A stretch of 64,000 nucleotides of DNA from CAYVMX01 sp964452725 (lineage in GTDB: Bacteria > Patescibacteriota > Gracilibacteria > JAHISY01), in NCBI GenBank assembly GCA_964452725.1, contig CAYVMX010000004.1:6104-70103 (forward strand). The letters are read 5' to 3'. Under the pieces are notes generated by a model. That model did no database searches, was not told the origin of the DNA, and saw nothing but the letters and a program-made list of their open reading frames with translations. Below, in pieces: positions 40,867 through 50,596 of the stretch. The position numbers and the translations under genes were made by a program. The first letter of the stretch is position 1. The number at the start of each line of letters is the position of its first letter.

Positions 40867-43041
40867 ATGTTAACTCATTTAAAAAATTTCGTGACTCGAC
40901 TACTCAGTGATCCGCGTCGCCTCAGCCAAGCTGTAATTATTGGATTCTTAGTCATCGGCACAGTCAATCTAGCAATGAAGTTTGAGGCTGGCACAGCCAG
41001 CACACTAAGGGCACAAAACGTCGGCGATCAAGTCGCAGCACCCCTTCCAACAGATAATACGAACCCAGCAGCAGAAACAACTCAAAGCGCAGGAGCATCA
41101 AATACACAACTCAATGCTACTAATTGTAGTGCGACTAAAGTAAATGGCATCTACACAACTAAAGACCTCCAAGATAAAAACTGCGTCCTTTCTTGTTTAC
41201 AAGATCGCCAGCTAGAAGCCCAAGCCGAACGCAAAAAAATCACCACCCAGATCGGCGGCAAGGCTGCTGTATTTTTAGAAAACTTTAATAACTCTTTTGC
41301 TGGCATGCTCCCTGGTATCAGTTACGAGTTAAATGATAATAATCAAGTTATGATTCCAGGAGTTACAGGTAACCCCAATCGCAAAGATTTTTTAGTTTGG
41401 CAGACCACCAAGCGCTACGCTGAGCTCCAATACTGCTTACCGATCAAGAGTCCAAAAGTCGAGGAAGACACTGGTAAGATCACCCGTAAGCAGTTTGCTC
41501 AAGACTTAAACGAAGAAAATTACAAAGAGGCCTATGGAGCTATGCTCGGCTCTCCTACGTATATCGGCACGAGTATAGACGTCGACAGAGCCTATCAAAT
41601 AATCATGCGTGATGTCGATCGCCAACAAATCAAAATCGCTAAAACAATCGACCGAGCTATCAAAAAAGCCAACACACTCGATACCGCCACTATCAAACAA
41701 ATTAGTAACAATACATCTGCTACTGCCAACATCATGGCAAACTTCGCCAGATGGCGTATTGACATAGCGCGCAAGCTACAAGGAGCAGCTGACTTCAATC
41801 AAATCTGGTCTCAAGGTCAATCTGCCAGCCTAACCAACGGCACCGTCTACAATAAAATGACTAACCTCCCTTGGCCACAGATCATGGGTAAAGCAGAAGA
41901 AGCAAAACTACTCAAAGCCGAAGCCGAAGAGCGCATGAAAGCATCAAAAATACTGCTCGAAGATGTAAAAAATATAGCCAACTCGTCGAACACTACTGAC
42001 CCAGAGACAAAAGCCGCACTCGATAATCTAGATATGGATCAAGTCACAAACGATACCATTGCTGCGTGTACAGTCACAGCACGCGATCTAGTCGGCGGCA
42101 TCCGTGAGCGCAACACAGCAGGTCTCGACTATGACGAAGAACTAAACATGGTGCTAACCAATGTAAAAGGTGAGCCAATCGATCTAAGTGGTAAACCCCT
42201 GCCGGCAGGCTCAGACCCAATCCCAGTCCTGCTGAGACCAGGTAGTCAGCCCCAGTGGAATGATCAATCAGCAGATGGTGGAGACTGGACATTTTACTTA
42301 CCAGTGCCTATCAGCATAGACGCAGAAAACAACATCACTGAACTAAGCTGGACCCTGCTTCGTGACAAAAAAGGTAACGGACTACCCATCTACAATGGTG
42401 ATTCGGCGAACTGGTACATACCCTACATGGCACTAGCTCCGCTCGAGGATCAAGACCTCCAAAGTATGCGCGTCAAACTAGAAAATGCACCCGTAGACGA
42501 AAATGGACGTAGCATCAGTGAATTATTAGCCTATGTAAAAATCATTGAAAATGGTGACCTCAAAAAAGTCACCCGATTAGAAGGCAGACTTCAACTTGCT
42601 CCGATAGTCATGCGCGATAGCTCTGGCAAGCTAACTGGCGCTCTCGGCACTGGCATATATGATCCTGTCGGCGAAGCTGCTTATCATGCTTGGATTCCAG
42701 CGATTGATCGCATAATGAATTTTGGTGAGGGTGATTTTGAAAAACTAGGTACGACTACACTAGACGAAATGTATGACCTGCTCGGCAATCAAAAATACGT
42801 CAATGAGTACATTACTTCAAAAACAACACCGCCACCGCCACCTGGAGGACCAGGTACTCCAGCAGTGGATTATACAGGATGGAGTAAGGCAAAGTGTATA
42901 GCAGAAGCTGCCAATAACGAATTTGAGTGTCACCGCAAAGGAGGCAATATCAGCTCAGCAAATGTTGCCTATTGCGCCAATGTTGTAGGTAAAAGTAGCC
43001 GAGATCCAAAAGCCATTCAATGCATGCGTAATCTACGATAA
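40867..43041 (+). CDS. large exported protein of unknown function, pilus cluster
   Basis: About 724 residues, not recognised. A single N-terminal hydrophobic helix (about residues 20-37, AVIIGFLVIGTVNLAM) suggests export or anchoring, with the bulk outside. It contains a Cys-bearing segment near residue 90 (NCSATKVNG, CVLSCLQDRQ), helical Lys/Ala-rich middle regions, and a Pro-rich linker (TTPPPPPGGPG) before a Cys-containing C-terminal domain (KCIAEAANNEFECHRKGG). Those cysteines fit with the DsbA gene in the window. ATG 40867 is used because it directly follows pilB; upstream codons overlap pilB. It may form part of the pilus or secretion apparatus. Confidence 0.7.
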   Translation: MLTHLKNFVTRLLSDPRRLSQAVIIGFLVIGTVNLAMKFEAGTASTLRAQNVGDQVAAPLPTDNTNPAAETTQSAGASNTQLNATNCSATKVNGIYTTKDLQDKNCVLSCLQDRQLEAQAERKKITTQIGGKAAVFLENFNNSFAGMLPGISYELNDNNQVMIPGVTGNPNRKDFLVWQTTKRYAELQYCLPIKSPKVEEDTGKITRKQFAQDLNEENYKEAYGAMLGSPTYIGTSIDVDRAYQIIMRDVDRQQIKIAKTIDRAIKKANTLDTATIKQISNNTSATANIMANFARWRIDIARKLQGAADFNQIWSQGQSASLTNGTVYNKMTNLPWPQIMGKAEEAKLLKAEAEERMKASKILLEDVKNIANSSNTTDPETKAALDNLDMDQVTNDTIAACTVTARDLVGGIRERNTAGLDYDEELNMVLTNVKGEPIDLSGKPLPAGSDPIPVLLRPGSQPQWNDQSADGGDWTFYLPVPISIDAENNITELSWTLLRDKKGNGLPIYNGDSANWYIPYMALAPLEDQDLQSMRVKLENAPVDENGRSISELLAYVKIIENGDLKKVTRLEGRLQLAPIVMRDSSGKLTGALGTGIYDPVGEAAYHAWIPAIDRIMNFGEGDFEKLGTTTLDEMYDLLGNQKYVNEYITSKTTPPPPPGGPGTPAVDYTGWSKAKCIAEAANNEFECHRKGGNISSANVAYCANVVGKSSRDPKAIQCMRNLR

Positions 43042-43056
43042 TTTTAATACTCAAAA

Positions 43057-43872
43057 ATGTATTATCAAAAAAAAATATCGACTAAAAAAAATACACCAGC
43101 AACACTAAAGCTGGTAACGCTCAGCCTACTAATAATCTTTGGCTGGCTAGCTTTTGTACAAGATTTAATTCCTATTGCTACAGCACAAGGTACGCCAACC
43201 AAAAGTGAAATACAAGCAGACATAAAAGCCCAGAAGAAAATTCTCTGGAAAATACTTGCCAAAAAAGCTGGAGAACGTGATCGAGCTAAAAAAACCCTCA
43301 AACAGGCTCACGTCAAAATAGCCAAAATGCTCGAACCAGCCATACAGGGCAAAATTAGTGGCAAAAGTATTGAGCTGACTAATGCGAATTTTTATGGTGA
43401 TGGCACACCAAGCAATCTAGGCATCACTGGTAGCGTAGTCTTCAGTACGGCAGGTAAGAGTCAGGCTGGCAAATACTCTCTCGGACTGGCAAATCTAATC
43501 CCTGAAACCAGTCGAGGTATGAGCTGGGTAAGACTAAAATCAAAAATCGTTGATCAGTTTATGGCTGATAAGGGTATCGATAAAGAGTCTTGGTACGTAC
43601 CAGACTCTCTGCCAGATATTTTGAGACCGATGATTAGTCAATACGTTACCTGGAGCAAAGATAAAGATCTTTGTGATTTAGGCAACACTTTCAGCGCAAC
43701 GGGAGATCTAATTATAAAAGATAGTTGCTTTGGCTATCCAAACGATTTATCTACTTTGCCACCGATCACCTTGACAGTAGGCTTTGGGGCGAGTGATGTA
43801 GAGGCTATCAACACGCGCGCTCCCGATGGCACAGTCAAACCAAATATTTGCCCTGCCCCAGCGGAGTCTTAG
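43057..43872 (+). CDS. exported protein of unknown function, pilus cluster
   Basis: A 271-residue protein with a signal helix (about 17-35, LKLVTLSLLIIFGWLAFV) and likely cleavage near TATAQG. A Lys-rich coiled region follows, then a beta-rich domain (FYGDGTPSNLGITGSVVFS) and three Cys residues near the C-terminus. It lies 15 bases after the large exported protein and is probably in the same operon. No family is recognised. Confidence 0.65.
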   Translation: MYYQKKISTKKNTPATLKLVTLSLLIIFGWLAFVQDLIPIATAQGTPTKSEIQADIKAQKKILWKILAKKAGERDRAKKTLKQAHVKIAKMLEPAIQGKISGKSIELTNANFYGDGTPSNLGITGSVVFSTAGKSQAGKYSLGLANLIPETSRGMSWVRLKSKIVDQFMADKGIDKESWYVPDSLPDILRPMISQYVTWSKDKDLCDLGNTFSATGDLIIKDSCFGYPNDLSTLPPITLTVGFGASDVEAINTRAPDGTVKPNICPAPAES

Positions 43873-43891
43873 CTCTAAGCAATCACAATAA

Positions 43892-44227
43892 ATGATACAA
43901 CCACAAAATAAAATACCGACTCAGTACGATCGTAAACTCGCTGCTGTGAGCTATGTACCACTACTTGGTTTGATCGTACTCTATGGCCACAGACGAGAGC
44001 ATTTCGTTTGTTTTCATGCACTACAGGGTGTGGTGTTGTCACTCTATTTTTTCGTGGCATACTTCGTGCCAATGATAGGCATTTACCTCGCACTTTTGTT
44101 TGCTGCGATAGCAGTCTCAGGGTTCATACACGCTGTAGCCGGCCAAGACTATCGAATATTTGGACTTGGTCATTTCCTAGACTGGGTATTGGCTAGTCGA
44201 TTTGACAGTCGAACCAAGCAAGCCTAA
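43892..44227 (+). CDS. DUF4870-like small membrane protein
   Basis: A 111-residue protein with three hydrophobic segments and the pattern DRKLAAVSYVPLLGLIVLYG, FVCFHALQGVVLSL, and GIYLALLFAAIAVSGFIHAVAG, resembling the DUF4870 / Tic20-like group. The role of that group in bacteria is uncertain. It follows the exported proteins within 20 bases. Confidence 0.65.
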   Translation: MIQPQNKIPTQYDRKLAAVSYVPLLGLIVLYGHRREHFVCFHALQGVVLSLYFFVAYFVPMIGIYLALLFAAIAVSGFIHAVAGQDYRIFGLGHFLDWVLASRFDSRTKQA

Positions 44228-44243
44228 AATACTGCCCAAGTTG

Positions 44244-44260
44244 TGTCGCCACTGGCGACA
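44244..44260 (+). terminator. 7-bp hairpin upstream of mfd, possible terminator
   Basis: TGTCGCC (44244-44250) and GGCGACA (44254-44260) around ACT. No T-run follows, so this is weak as an intrinsic terminator for the pilus operon. Confidence 0.4.
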
Positions 44261-44300
44261 AACTTTCAAAGAAATGGCTGTTATTTTTTTAAGTTTTATC

Positions 44301-44306
44301 TAAAAT
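44301..44306 (+). promoter_or_regulatory. -10 element of mfd
   Basis: TAAAAT, 13 bases before the TTG start at 44319. No convincing -35 is seen. The mRNA would be nearly leaderless. Confidence 0.4.
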
Positions 44307-44318
44307 CTCTACGCTCTT

Positions 44319-47300
44319 TTGTCTGATAGCTCTTTAGGTTCGGCTTTTCCAGAGACACTTTTGGCGAATATCAAAAAGTCTTTTTTGGAACATCAAATGT
44401 TGACTCTTTCTGGCGCAGGTAGTCTTTCGGCGAAATGCTTAATCCTAAATCACCTCTTGGCAGAAAAAAAACGACCCGTAATCTGGGTAGTCAATGATCC
44501 TGGTGAGGTGCGAGCAGCTGCAGAACACTTGACTATTTGGCAGGCACAGCCAGTAGCGATCTTCGCTGCTGAACACCCCGATGAAAATGAACGCGAACGC
44601 ACACTGCGTCTACTACGAGCAGCATTGGATCTACAGCGTAAAAACACTATCCTCATCACGACTTATCGTGATGCCCAAGCACTCTTACCCGACCTCGCAC
44701 AGCTCAATAAATCTGCGCTGCAGATAAAAGCTGGAACAACTCTCAATCGAACAGAGTTTTTTAACGATCTAATCACCAGCGGCTACGAAAATGTCGAGAC
44801 GGAAGATGAACTTGCACCAGGCAACTACACAGCAGTTGGATCCACTATCAAAATCTGGTCACCTGAGGTAGACGTGATCACAACCCTCGACCTAGATGGT
44901 GACATAGTCGAGAGTATTTCGACTGGCACTGAGCTAACCCTCCTACCGATCACATCTGAGCAAGAAACCTCCACATTGGCTGAGATCCTACCTGCTCACG
45001 CACTAGTAGTGGCAGATGAGGTCATCACTAGTGAAAACAGCGATATTTCAGAGCTATCAGATCTCACTACATGGCTAGCAAACTCTCCAGCGGAAAAAAA
45101 ACTGATCTTTACTTCCTTCCCCGAAGAAGACAATGAGTTTATTCATTTACGTTTTCTATCGGTCTTGAAATTTGTCTCACTGAATGATCTGACGACAGAC
45201 CTGCGAACAAAAAAAGACACCGACTGGCATGTACTAGTACTGACTAAACGTGCGACTGAGATCAAAAATATCCTTACAGAAAAAAACTTTATTTATAACA
45301 ACGGACTCGCAAATGCTGGAGCAGGTGTGACGGTAATAGCACTCGCGGAAGAGGATTTCTTACCACAAGCTTTCCAAAATCCTCAACTCAAAATTGCTGT
45401 TTTGACTGATCGTGAGATTTTTGGTTTTCAGCGTGGTACGAAAGAAGTAAGTGAACAGAAAGTCTATCTCGATTTCATTGCCAGCCTAAAAAGCGGCGAC
45501 TACGTCGTACATCTCGATCATGGTATCGGCATTTTTCGCGGTATTGAACAAAAAACAGTCGATAACATCACACGAGAGTACCTACGACTAGACTACGCTG
45601 CCAGCGACAAGCTTTTTGTGCCGATCGATCAAGCCGACAAAGTCAATCGCTTCATCGGAACAGGCGATGCGCCACCCAAGCTCACGCGTCTCGGCAGCAG
45701 TGAATGGACCACTGTCCAAAAACGTGTCGCAGAGGAAACAGAAAAAGTCGCCAAAGAATTACTCGCACTCTATGCTGCTCGTGCCGCTGCCAAGGGACAA
45801 AAATTCAACACCGATGGGGCGAAACAACAAGAGTTTGAAGCGGGCTTCCCCTACGAAGAAACACCGGGCCAACTCCGTGCAATCCAAGATGTCAAAGCAG
45901 ATATGGAAGCTGGGAAGCCAATGGATCGACTCGTCTGTGGCGATGTTGGCTTTGGCAAGACAGAAGTTGCGCTCCGTGCCGCGTTTAAGGCAGCACTCTC
46001 TGGCAAGCAGGTTGCTTTCATTTCGCCGATTACCATTTTGACCGATCAGCATTACAAATCATTTAAAAAACGACTTGAAGGTTTCGATGTCACATTGGAA
46101 ATGCTCAGTCGGTTTAAAACTACTGCCGAACAAAAGAAAATCCTCGCCGGACTAAGTGATGGCAGTGTCCAGATCGTGATTGGTACACACCGCTTACTCC
46201 AACCTGATATCAAATTTAAAGATCTCGGACTCGTCATTATAGATGAAGAACAACGCTTCGGTGTCAAACAAAAAGAACGACTCAAAGAGCTGCGTAGCCA
46301 AGTAGATATCCTCACCATGACGGCGACACCGATCCCTCGTACGCTCAACATGGCACTCAATAAGCTCAGAGATATCACTACGATCACGACTCCCCCACCC
46401 GGACGTTTGCCGATCGTGACCGAAGTACGTCACTTTAGTTGGCATTTGATTCGTGAGGCGATCACGACAGAACTAAAACGCAAAGGGCAGGTATATTTCC
46501 TACACAATCGTGTCGCCACGATCGATGGTATCGCAGACAAACTCCGTAGTCTCGTCCCTGAAGCCAAATTTGTCGTCACACACGGACAGCTAAAACCTGA
46601 CGAACTAGAGAAACGTATTTTGGATTTCAAATCTGGTAAGTTTGATGTTTTGGTTTCTTCAGCGATTATCGAAAACGGTATCGACCTACCCAATGCCAAT
46701 ACATTGATCGTCAATGACGCAGATAATTTTGGACTCTCTCAGCTCTACCAGCTCCGTGGACGCGTCGGACGTAGCCGCACACAAGCTTACGCGTTCTTCC
46801 TCTATCACACTCGTACACTGAAGTCTGACGCCAAGAAACGCTTACGCGCAATCGTGGAAGCCTCAGAGCTAGGTGCTGGCTTCGAGATCGCCATGAAGGA
46901 TCTAGAAATCCGTGGTGCAGGTGATATCCTCGGTGCGAGCCAGAGTGGTGCGATCAATGTCGTGGGTGTCAGTCACTTCGTTCGCATGCTCAACCAAGCC
47001 GTCGAAGACCTCAAGGCTGGCAAGAAAATCTCTAGCGAGACAGGTAGTGCAACAGTGAAGTCTGATGTCACACTAGAGCTACCACTTTCCGCATTTATCC
47101 CAGTCGGCTATATCTCCGATACGAAAGAAAAAATCCGTGCCTACCAAGCACTCTCGGGCGCCGACAACGAAGCAGCACTCACTAGAGAGCGCACCGAACT
47201 GGCAGAAGAACACGGCAAACCTCCAATCGAAGTTACAAATCTCTTCCGAGTAATCCGACTAAAACTCGCCTGTCGTAAAGCTGGTGTCACAGCAGTGAAA

Positions 47301-47540
47301 GTTGGACGCACGGGTATACGCAGTCGTGAGGCTGTGCTAACCCTAGGCAAAAAAGTCCGCCCAGAAAACATCATGTCGGCACTAAATATAAATCCCCACT
47401 GGATCATCACTGGTGATAAAATAAAAATCGATGCACAAAAACTCGGAGTCGACTGGCTCAAAGGACTCCAAGAGACTGTAGAAGCGCTCGGACGTGAGTT
47501 TCGTGCCGATAAGATTGAGAAAGACAGTAAGTCCAACTAA
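44319..47540 (+). CDS. mfd: transcription-repair coupling factor
   Basis: A 1073-residue DNA translocase that frees stalled RNA polymerase and recruits UvrAB. The N-terminal UvrB-like region spans about residues 1-350. The CarD-like polymerase-binding domain (about 388-470) reads LKSGDYVVHLDHGIGIFRGIE. The helicase has Walker A GDVGFGKTE (about 541), IIDEEQRFGVKQKE, TATPIPRTL and RGRVGRS. The C-terminal TRCF domain is present. The start is TTG 44319; it is slightly shorter than typical Mfd. Confidence 0.96.
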   Translation: MSDSSLGSAFPETLLANIKKSFLEHQMLTLSGAGSLSAKCLILNHLLAEKKRPVIWVVNDPGEVRAAAEHLTIWQAQPVAIFAAEHPDENERERTLRLLRAALDLQRKNTILITTYRDAQALLPDLAQLNKSALQIKAGTTLNRTEFFNDLITSGYENVETEDELAPGNYTAVGSTIKIWSPEVDVITTLDLDGDIVESISTGTELTLLPITSEQETSTLAEILPAHALVVADEVITSENSDISELSDLTTWLANSPAEKKLIFTSFPEEDNEFIHLRFLSVLKFVSLNDLTTDLRTKKDTDWHVLVLTKRATEIKNILTEKNFIYNNGLANAGAGVTVIALAEEDFLPQAFQNPQLKIAVLTDREIFGFQRGTKEVSEQKVYLDFIASLKSGDYVVHLDHGIGIFRGIEQKTVDNITREYLRLDYAASDKLFVPIDQADKVNRFIGTGDAPPKLTRLGSSEWTTVQKRVAEETEKVAKELLALYAARAAAKGQKFNTDGAKQQEFEAGFPYEETPGQLRAIQDVKADMEAGKPMDRLVCGDVGFGKTEVALRAAFKAALSGKQVAFISPITILTDQHYKSFKKRLEGFDVTLEMLSRFKTTAEQKKILAGLSDGSVQIVIGTHRLLQPDIKFKDLGLVIIDEEQRFGVKQKERLKELRSQVDILTMTATPIPRTLNMALNKLRDITTITTPPPGRLPIVTEVRHFSWHLIREAITTELKRKGQVYFLHNRVATIDGIADKLRSLVPEAKFVVTHGQLKPDELEKRILDFKSGKFDVLVSSAIIENGIDLPNANTLIVNDADNFGLSQLYQLRGRVGRSRTQAYAFFLYHTRTLKSDAKKRLRAIVEASELGAGFEIAMKDLEIRGAGDILGASQSGAINVVGVSHFVRMLNQAVEDLKAGKKISSETGSATVKSDVTLELPLSAFIPVGYISDTKEKIRAYQALSGADNEAALTRERTELAEEHGKPPIEVTNLFRVIRLKLACRKAGVTAVKVGRTGIRSREAVLTLGKKVRPENIMSALNINPHWIITGDKIKIDAQKLGVDWLKGLQETVEALGREFRADKIEKDSKSN

Positions 47541-47549
47541 ACTACCCCC

Positions 47550-48839
47550 ATGCGAGAACTAAAATGCATCAGCTGCGAAAAAACTTACCCTACGACAGAA
47601 GTGCGCTTTGCATGTGACTGTGGTGGATTACTCGACCTCACTCAGCCACTCACTGAGCTAGATGGATCGGAGCTAAAGAAAGAGTTTGATAGTAGATTGA
47701 GCTCACATAAGGCACTAGACCGATCTGGAGTTTGGCGTTTTCGCGAGCTCTTGTTTGATCCAGACACTACTGTTTCTCGCCTTGAAGGTGACACTCGCCT
47801 CTATCCTGCTGCAGATATCGGTCAGAGTCTCAACATCACACTCTACCTCAAACACGAAGGCGAAAACCCCACTGGCAGCTTCAAAGATCGCGGTATGACG
47901 ACAGCTATTACCGCTGGAGTAGCTGCGGGCTGTGATAAATTCATCTGTGCTAGCACTGGCAATACTAGCGCTAGTCTCGCTAGCTACTGTGCTGCAGCTG
48001 GCAAGACTGGGATCGTCATAATCCCTGAAGGTAAGATCGCCTATGGCAAACTCAGTCAAGCACTCGCCTATGGTGCAAAAGTACTTCAAATCAAAGGTGA
48101 CTTCGATGCAGCTATGCAGCTCGTCACCGAAATCGGTGAAAAATTCGATCAAGAAAATACAGCCAACTCAATCTACGTGCTGAACTCTATCAATCCATTT
48201 CGCGTGGAAGGTCAAAAGACAATTATTTTCGAGCTATTCCAACAGCTCAGTTGGCAAGCTCCAGACTGGATCGTACTGCCTGGTGGCAACCTTGGCAATA
48301 CTAGTGCCTTTGGCAAGGCAATCGCAGAAGCCTATGAACTCGGATTGATCGACAAAAAACCACGCCTCGCCGTAGTACAAGCTACCGGCGCAAACCCTTT
48401 TTATACAGCTTATAAAAACGGCTTTCCGGATAATATTGAACCAGTCGAAGCCGAAACTATTGCCACCGCAGTAAAGATCGGTAACCCCAAAAGCTACACT
48501 CGCGCCATGCGAGCAATCAAAGAGACTGATGGTGTCATAGTCGAAGTAAATGACAATGAGATCATGGATGCCAAAGCCACTATCGACGGTGCTGGCATCG
48601 GCTGCGAGCCAGCCTCTGCGTGTAGCTTGGCCGGTCTACGTCAGCTAGTGGCAGATAGCACTATAAAGTCTGGTGAGACTGTCGTGGGCATCTTGACAGG
48701 ACACCTACTAAAAGACCCCGACGCCACCATCAACTATCACACAGGTAAGCTCGCAGGTATTGATAGCAAACAGGCGAACCAACCCCAGCCAATCGATACA
48801 AATGTCGAGGCAGTTTTGGCAGCGATGAAAAACAGGTAA
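47550..48839 (+). CDS. thrC: threonine synthase
   Basis: PLP enzyme converting O-phosphohomoserine to threonine. 429 residues, class with an N-terminal Zn-ribbon-like region (CISCEKTYP, CDCGGLLDL). The Schiff-base lysine is in NPTGSFKDRGM, and the phosphate-binding loops are STGNTSASLA and PGGNLGNTSAFG. Translation starts 10 bases after the mfd stop. argF follows with a similarly short gap. Confidence 0.94.
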   Translation: MRELKCISCEKTYPTTEVRFACDCGGLLDLTQPLTELDGSELKKEFDSRLSSHKALDRSGVWRFRELLFDPDTTVSRLEGDTRLYPAADIGQSLNITLYLKHEGENPTGSFKDRGMTTAITAGVAAGCDKFICASTGNTSASLASYCAAAGKTGIVIIPEGKIAYGKLSQALAYGAKVLQIKGDFDAAMQLVTEIGEKFDQENTANSIYVLNSINPFRVEGQKTIIFELFQQLSWQAPDWIVLPGGNLGNTSAFGKAIAEAYELGLIDKKPRLAVVQATGANPFYTAYKNGFPDNIEPVEAETIATAVKIGNPKSYTRAMRAIKETDGVIVEVNDNEIMDAKATIDGAGIGCEPASACSLAGLRQLVADSTIKSGETVVGILTGHLLKDPDATINYHTGKLAGIDSKQANQPQPIDTNVEAVLAAMKNR

Positions 48840-48848
48840 ACTAGCAAT

Positions 48849-49745
48849 ATGCCAAAAAGTTTCCTCAGTATCGACGACCTGACCGACGTAGAGATTACTG
48901 ATGTCTTGGCGATCGCGATGGACGAGCCAAAAGGTCGAAAGCGAGACCTACTCAAAGGTAAACATTTTGCATTACTCTTTGAAAAGCCAAGCTTACGAAC
49001 CAAAGCTAGCTTTGAAGTAGGTATTCGAGACTTAGGAGGACAAGTCAGCTTCTTCGGAGCAAATGAAGTAGGCAAGCTAGGCGAACGAGAAAGTGTAGCT
49101 GATCTCGCTCGCGTACTCTCAGGATATTACGATGGTGTAATTGCCAGAGTTTTTGATCATGCCCAACTCACAGCATTTACAAAAGTCGCGACCATACCAG
49201 TCATAAATGCTCTCTCAGATTACGAGCACCCGTGCCAGTGTCTCGCCGACCTACTCACAATCAAACAAGAGTTAAATAAAACTAGTGGATTTAAGCTGAC
49301 CTATCTCGGCGATGGCAACAACGTCGCACGCAGCCTAGCCATAGCCTCAAGCATACTGGGTTTTGAGTTTATGTTAGCTGGACCACAGAGTCACTGGATC
49401 GATGATATCAAGGGCGGACAGACAGAAGATCCTGCCGAAGCACTCAAAAATACCGACGTAATATACACGGACACTTGGACGAGTATGGGCGATGAGTCCG
49501 AAGCGACAGAACGTAAAAAAATCTTTGTACCATATCAACTAAATAGCAAAACACTCGCACTCGCCAAAAAGACAGCGATCGTCCTACACTGCCTACCAGC
49601 TCACCGTGGCGAAGAGATCACCGATGAAGTGATCGACGGTCCGCAATCAGCAGTTTTCAAACAAGCAGCCAATCGACTCCCCGCCCAAAAAGCCTTGCTA
49701 ATGTATCTCACTCAAACGGCCAATCTGGCAAAAATGAAAGGCTAA
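48849..49745 (+). CDS. argF: ornithine carbamoyltransferase
   Basis: Makes citrulline from ornithine and carbamoyl phosphate in arginine synthesis. 298 residues. Motifs: FEKPSLRTKASFEVGI for carbamoyl phosphate, HPCQCLADLLTI, DTWTSMGDE and the ornithine-site HCLPAHRGEEI. The last is typical of OTCase rather than ATCase, which distinguishes it from pyrB. It lies 10 bases after thrC. Confidence 0.94.
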   Translation: MPKSFLSIDDLTDVEITDVLAIAMDEPKGRKRDLLKGKHFALLFEKPSLRTKASFEVGIRDLGGQVSFFGANEVGKLGERESVADLARVLSGYYDGVIARVFDHAQLTAFTKVATIPVINALSDYEHPCQCLADLLTIKQELNKTSGFKLTYLGDGNNVARSLAIASSILGFEFMLAGPQSHWIDDIKGGQTEDPAEALKNTDVIYTDTWTSMGDESEATERKKIFVPYQLNSKTLALAKKTAIVLHCLPAHRGEEITDEVIDGPQSAVFKQAANRLPAQKALLMYLTQTANLAKMKG

Positions 49746-49750
49746 AGAAA

Positions 49751-50587
49751 TTAGGACTTGCTATCTTGTCTATGCCAACGCGTTGCAAAACGCCAACCAA
49801 CCCAAAGCACCAATGGAATTGTCAAAAAAGATAAATTCTGGTTTGCTGGCATATATGTCAGCAAAGCATTGAAAAGTGTATGGAGCGACACTGCTAAAAG
49901 AAATCCCTCAATAATAATCTCACCAGAAGTATGTCCATCAGCAGAATCTTTTTGAGGTGACAAATGCTTAATCGTAATATGAAATGGTCGCCATAAAACA
50001 ACTCTCAGATTACGAAAAAAATTAGCCAGTGGTTTTTTGTGTTTATGTGGTGGTGCGATATGTGGCATGACATATGCACACGCATAGTAATAACCAAAAG
50101 TACCAGTGAAAATAATATGTCCCAACATCGTACCAATACTACGAAAAAGATAAACATACCAAAAAGTCGGATCCAGCCCTCCACTGCTATACTCTTGCGC
50201 AAAATAAAATATATTCTCCATAAAAGCAAAACCAAGCGCGACCATGACAGCAAACTCAAAACCATCTTCCCATCTATCGAAACGTGCGCGATAGTATTCG
50301 ATACCACTGATCAAAAGCAAGGCTTTGATCGCCTCTTCTAGAAATGCGAACAACAGAATCGACAAAAAACTAGAAGATATAGCAGTAAAGATATTCCACT
50401 CGGGGAAATAGATAAAAAGTTCATTTAATAATACGAATGGCATAAATGAGGCTATGCCAAGGATAAAAAGCCCGAGTAGGACTCGTAATGGTTCTGGATC
50501 ATCTAAGCGTCGTCGCCAAAAAACTACCCAAAGTAAGACAGACGGTAGCGCCAATAAACCAAAAATAAAGAAGGATATAATATCCAT
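49751..50587 (-). CDS. prsW: PrsW-family intramembrane metalloprotease
   Basis: A 278-residue polytopic membrane protein. The hallmark EExxK motif is in AFLEEAIKALLL, with later motif histidines in GHIIFTGTFGYYY and SLHTLFNALL. PrsW in Bacillus cleaves an anti-sigma factor; here the substrate is unknown. It converges on argF and is preceded by a lamin-tail protein in the same direction. Confidence 0.85.
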   Translation of the reverse strand: MDIISFFIFGLLALPSVLLWVVFWRRRLDDPEPLRVLLGLFILGIASFMPFVLLNELFIYFPEWNIFTAISSSFLSILLFAFLEEAIKALLLISGIEYYRARFDRWEDGFEFAVMVALGFAFMENIFYFAQEYSSGGLDPTFWYVYLFRSIGTMLGHIIFTGTFGYYYACAYVMPHIAPPHKHKKPLANFFRNLRVVLWRPFHITIKHLSPQKDSADGHTSGEIIIEGFLLAVSLHTLFNALLTYMPANQNLSFLTIPLVLWVGWRFATRWHRQDSKS

Positions 50588-50596
50588 ACAGCAAAA

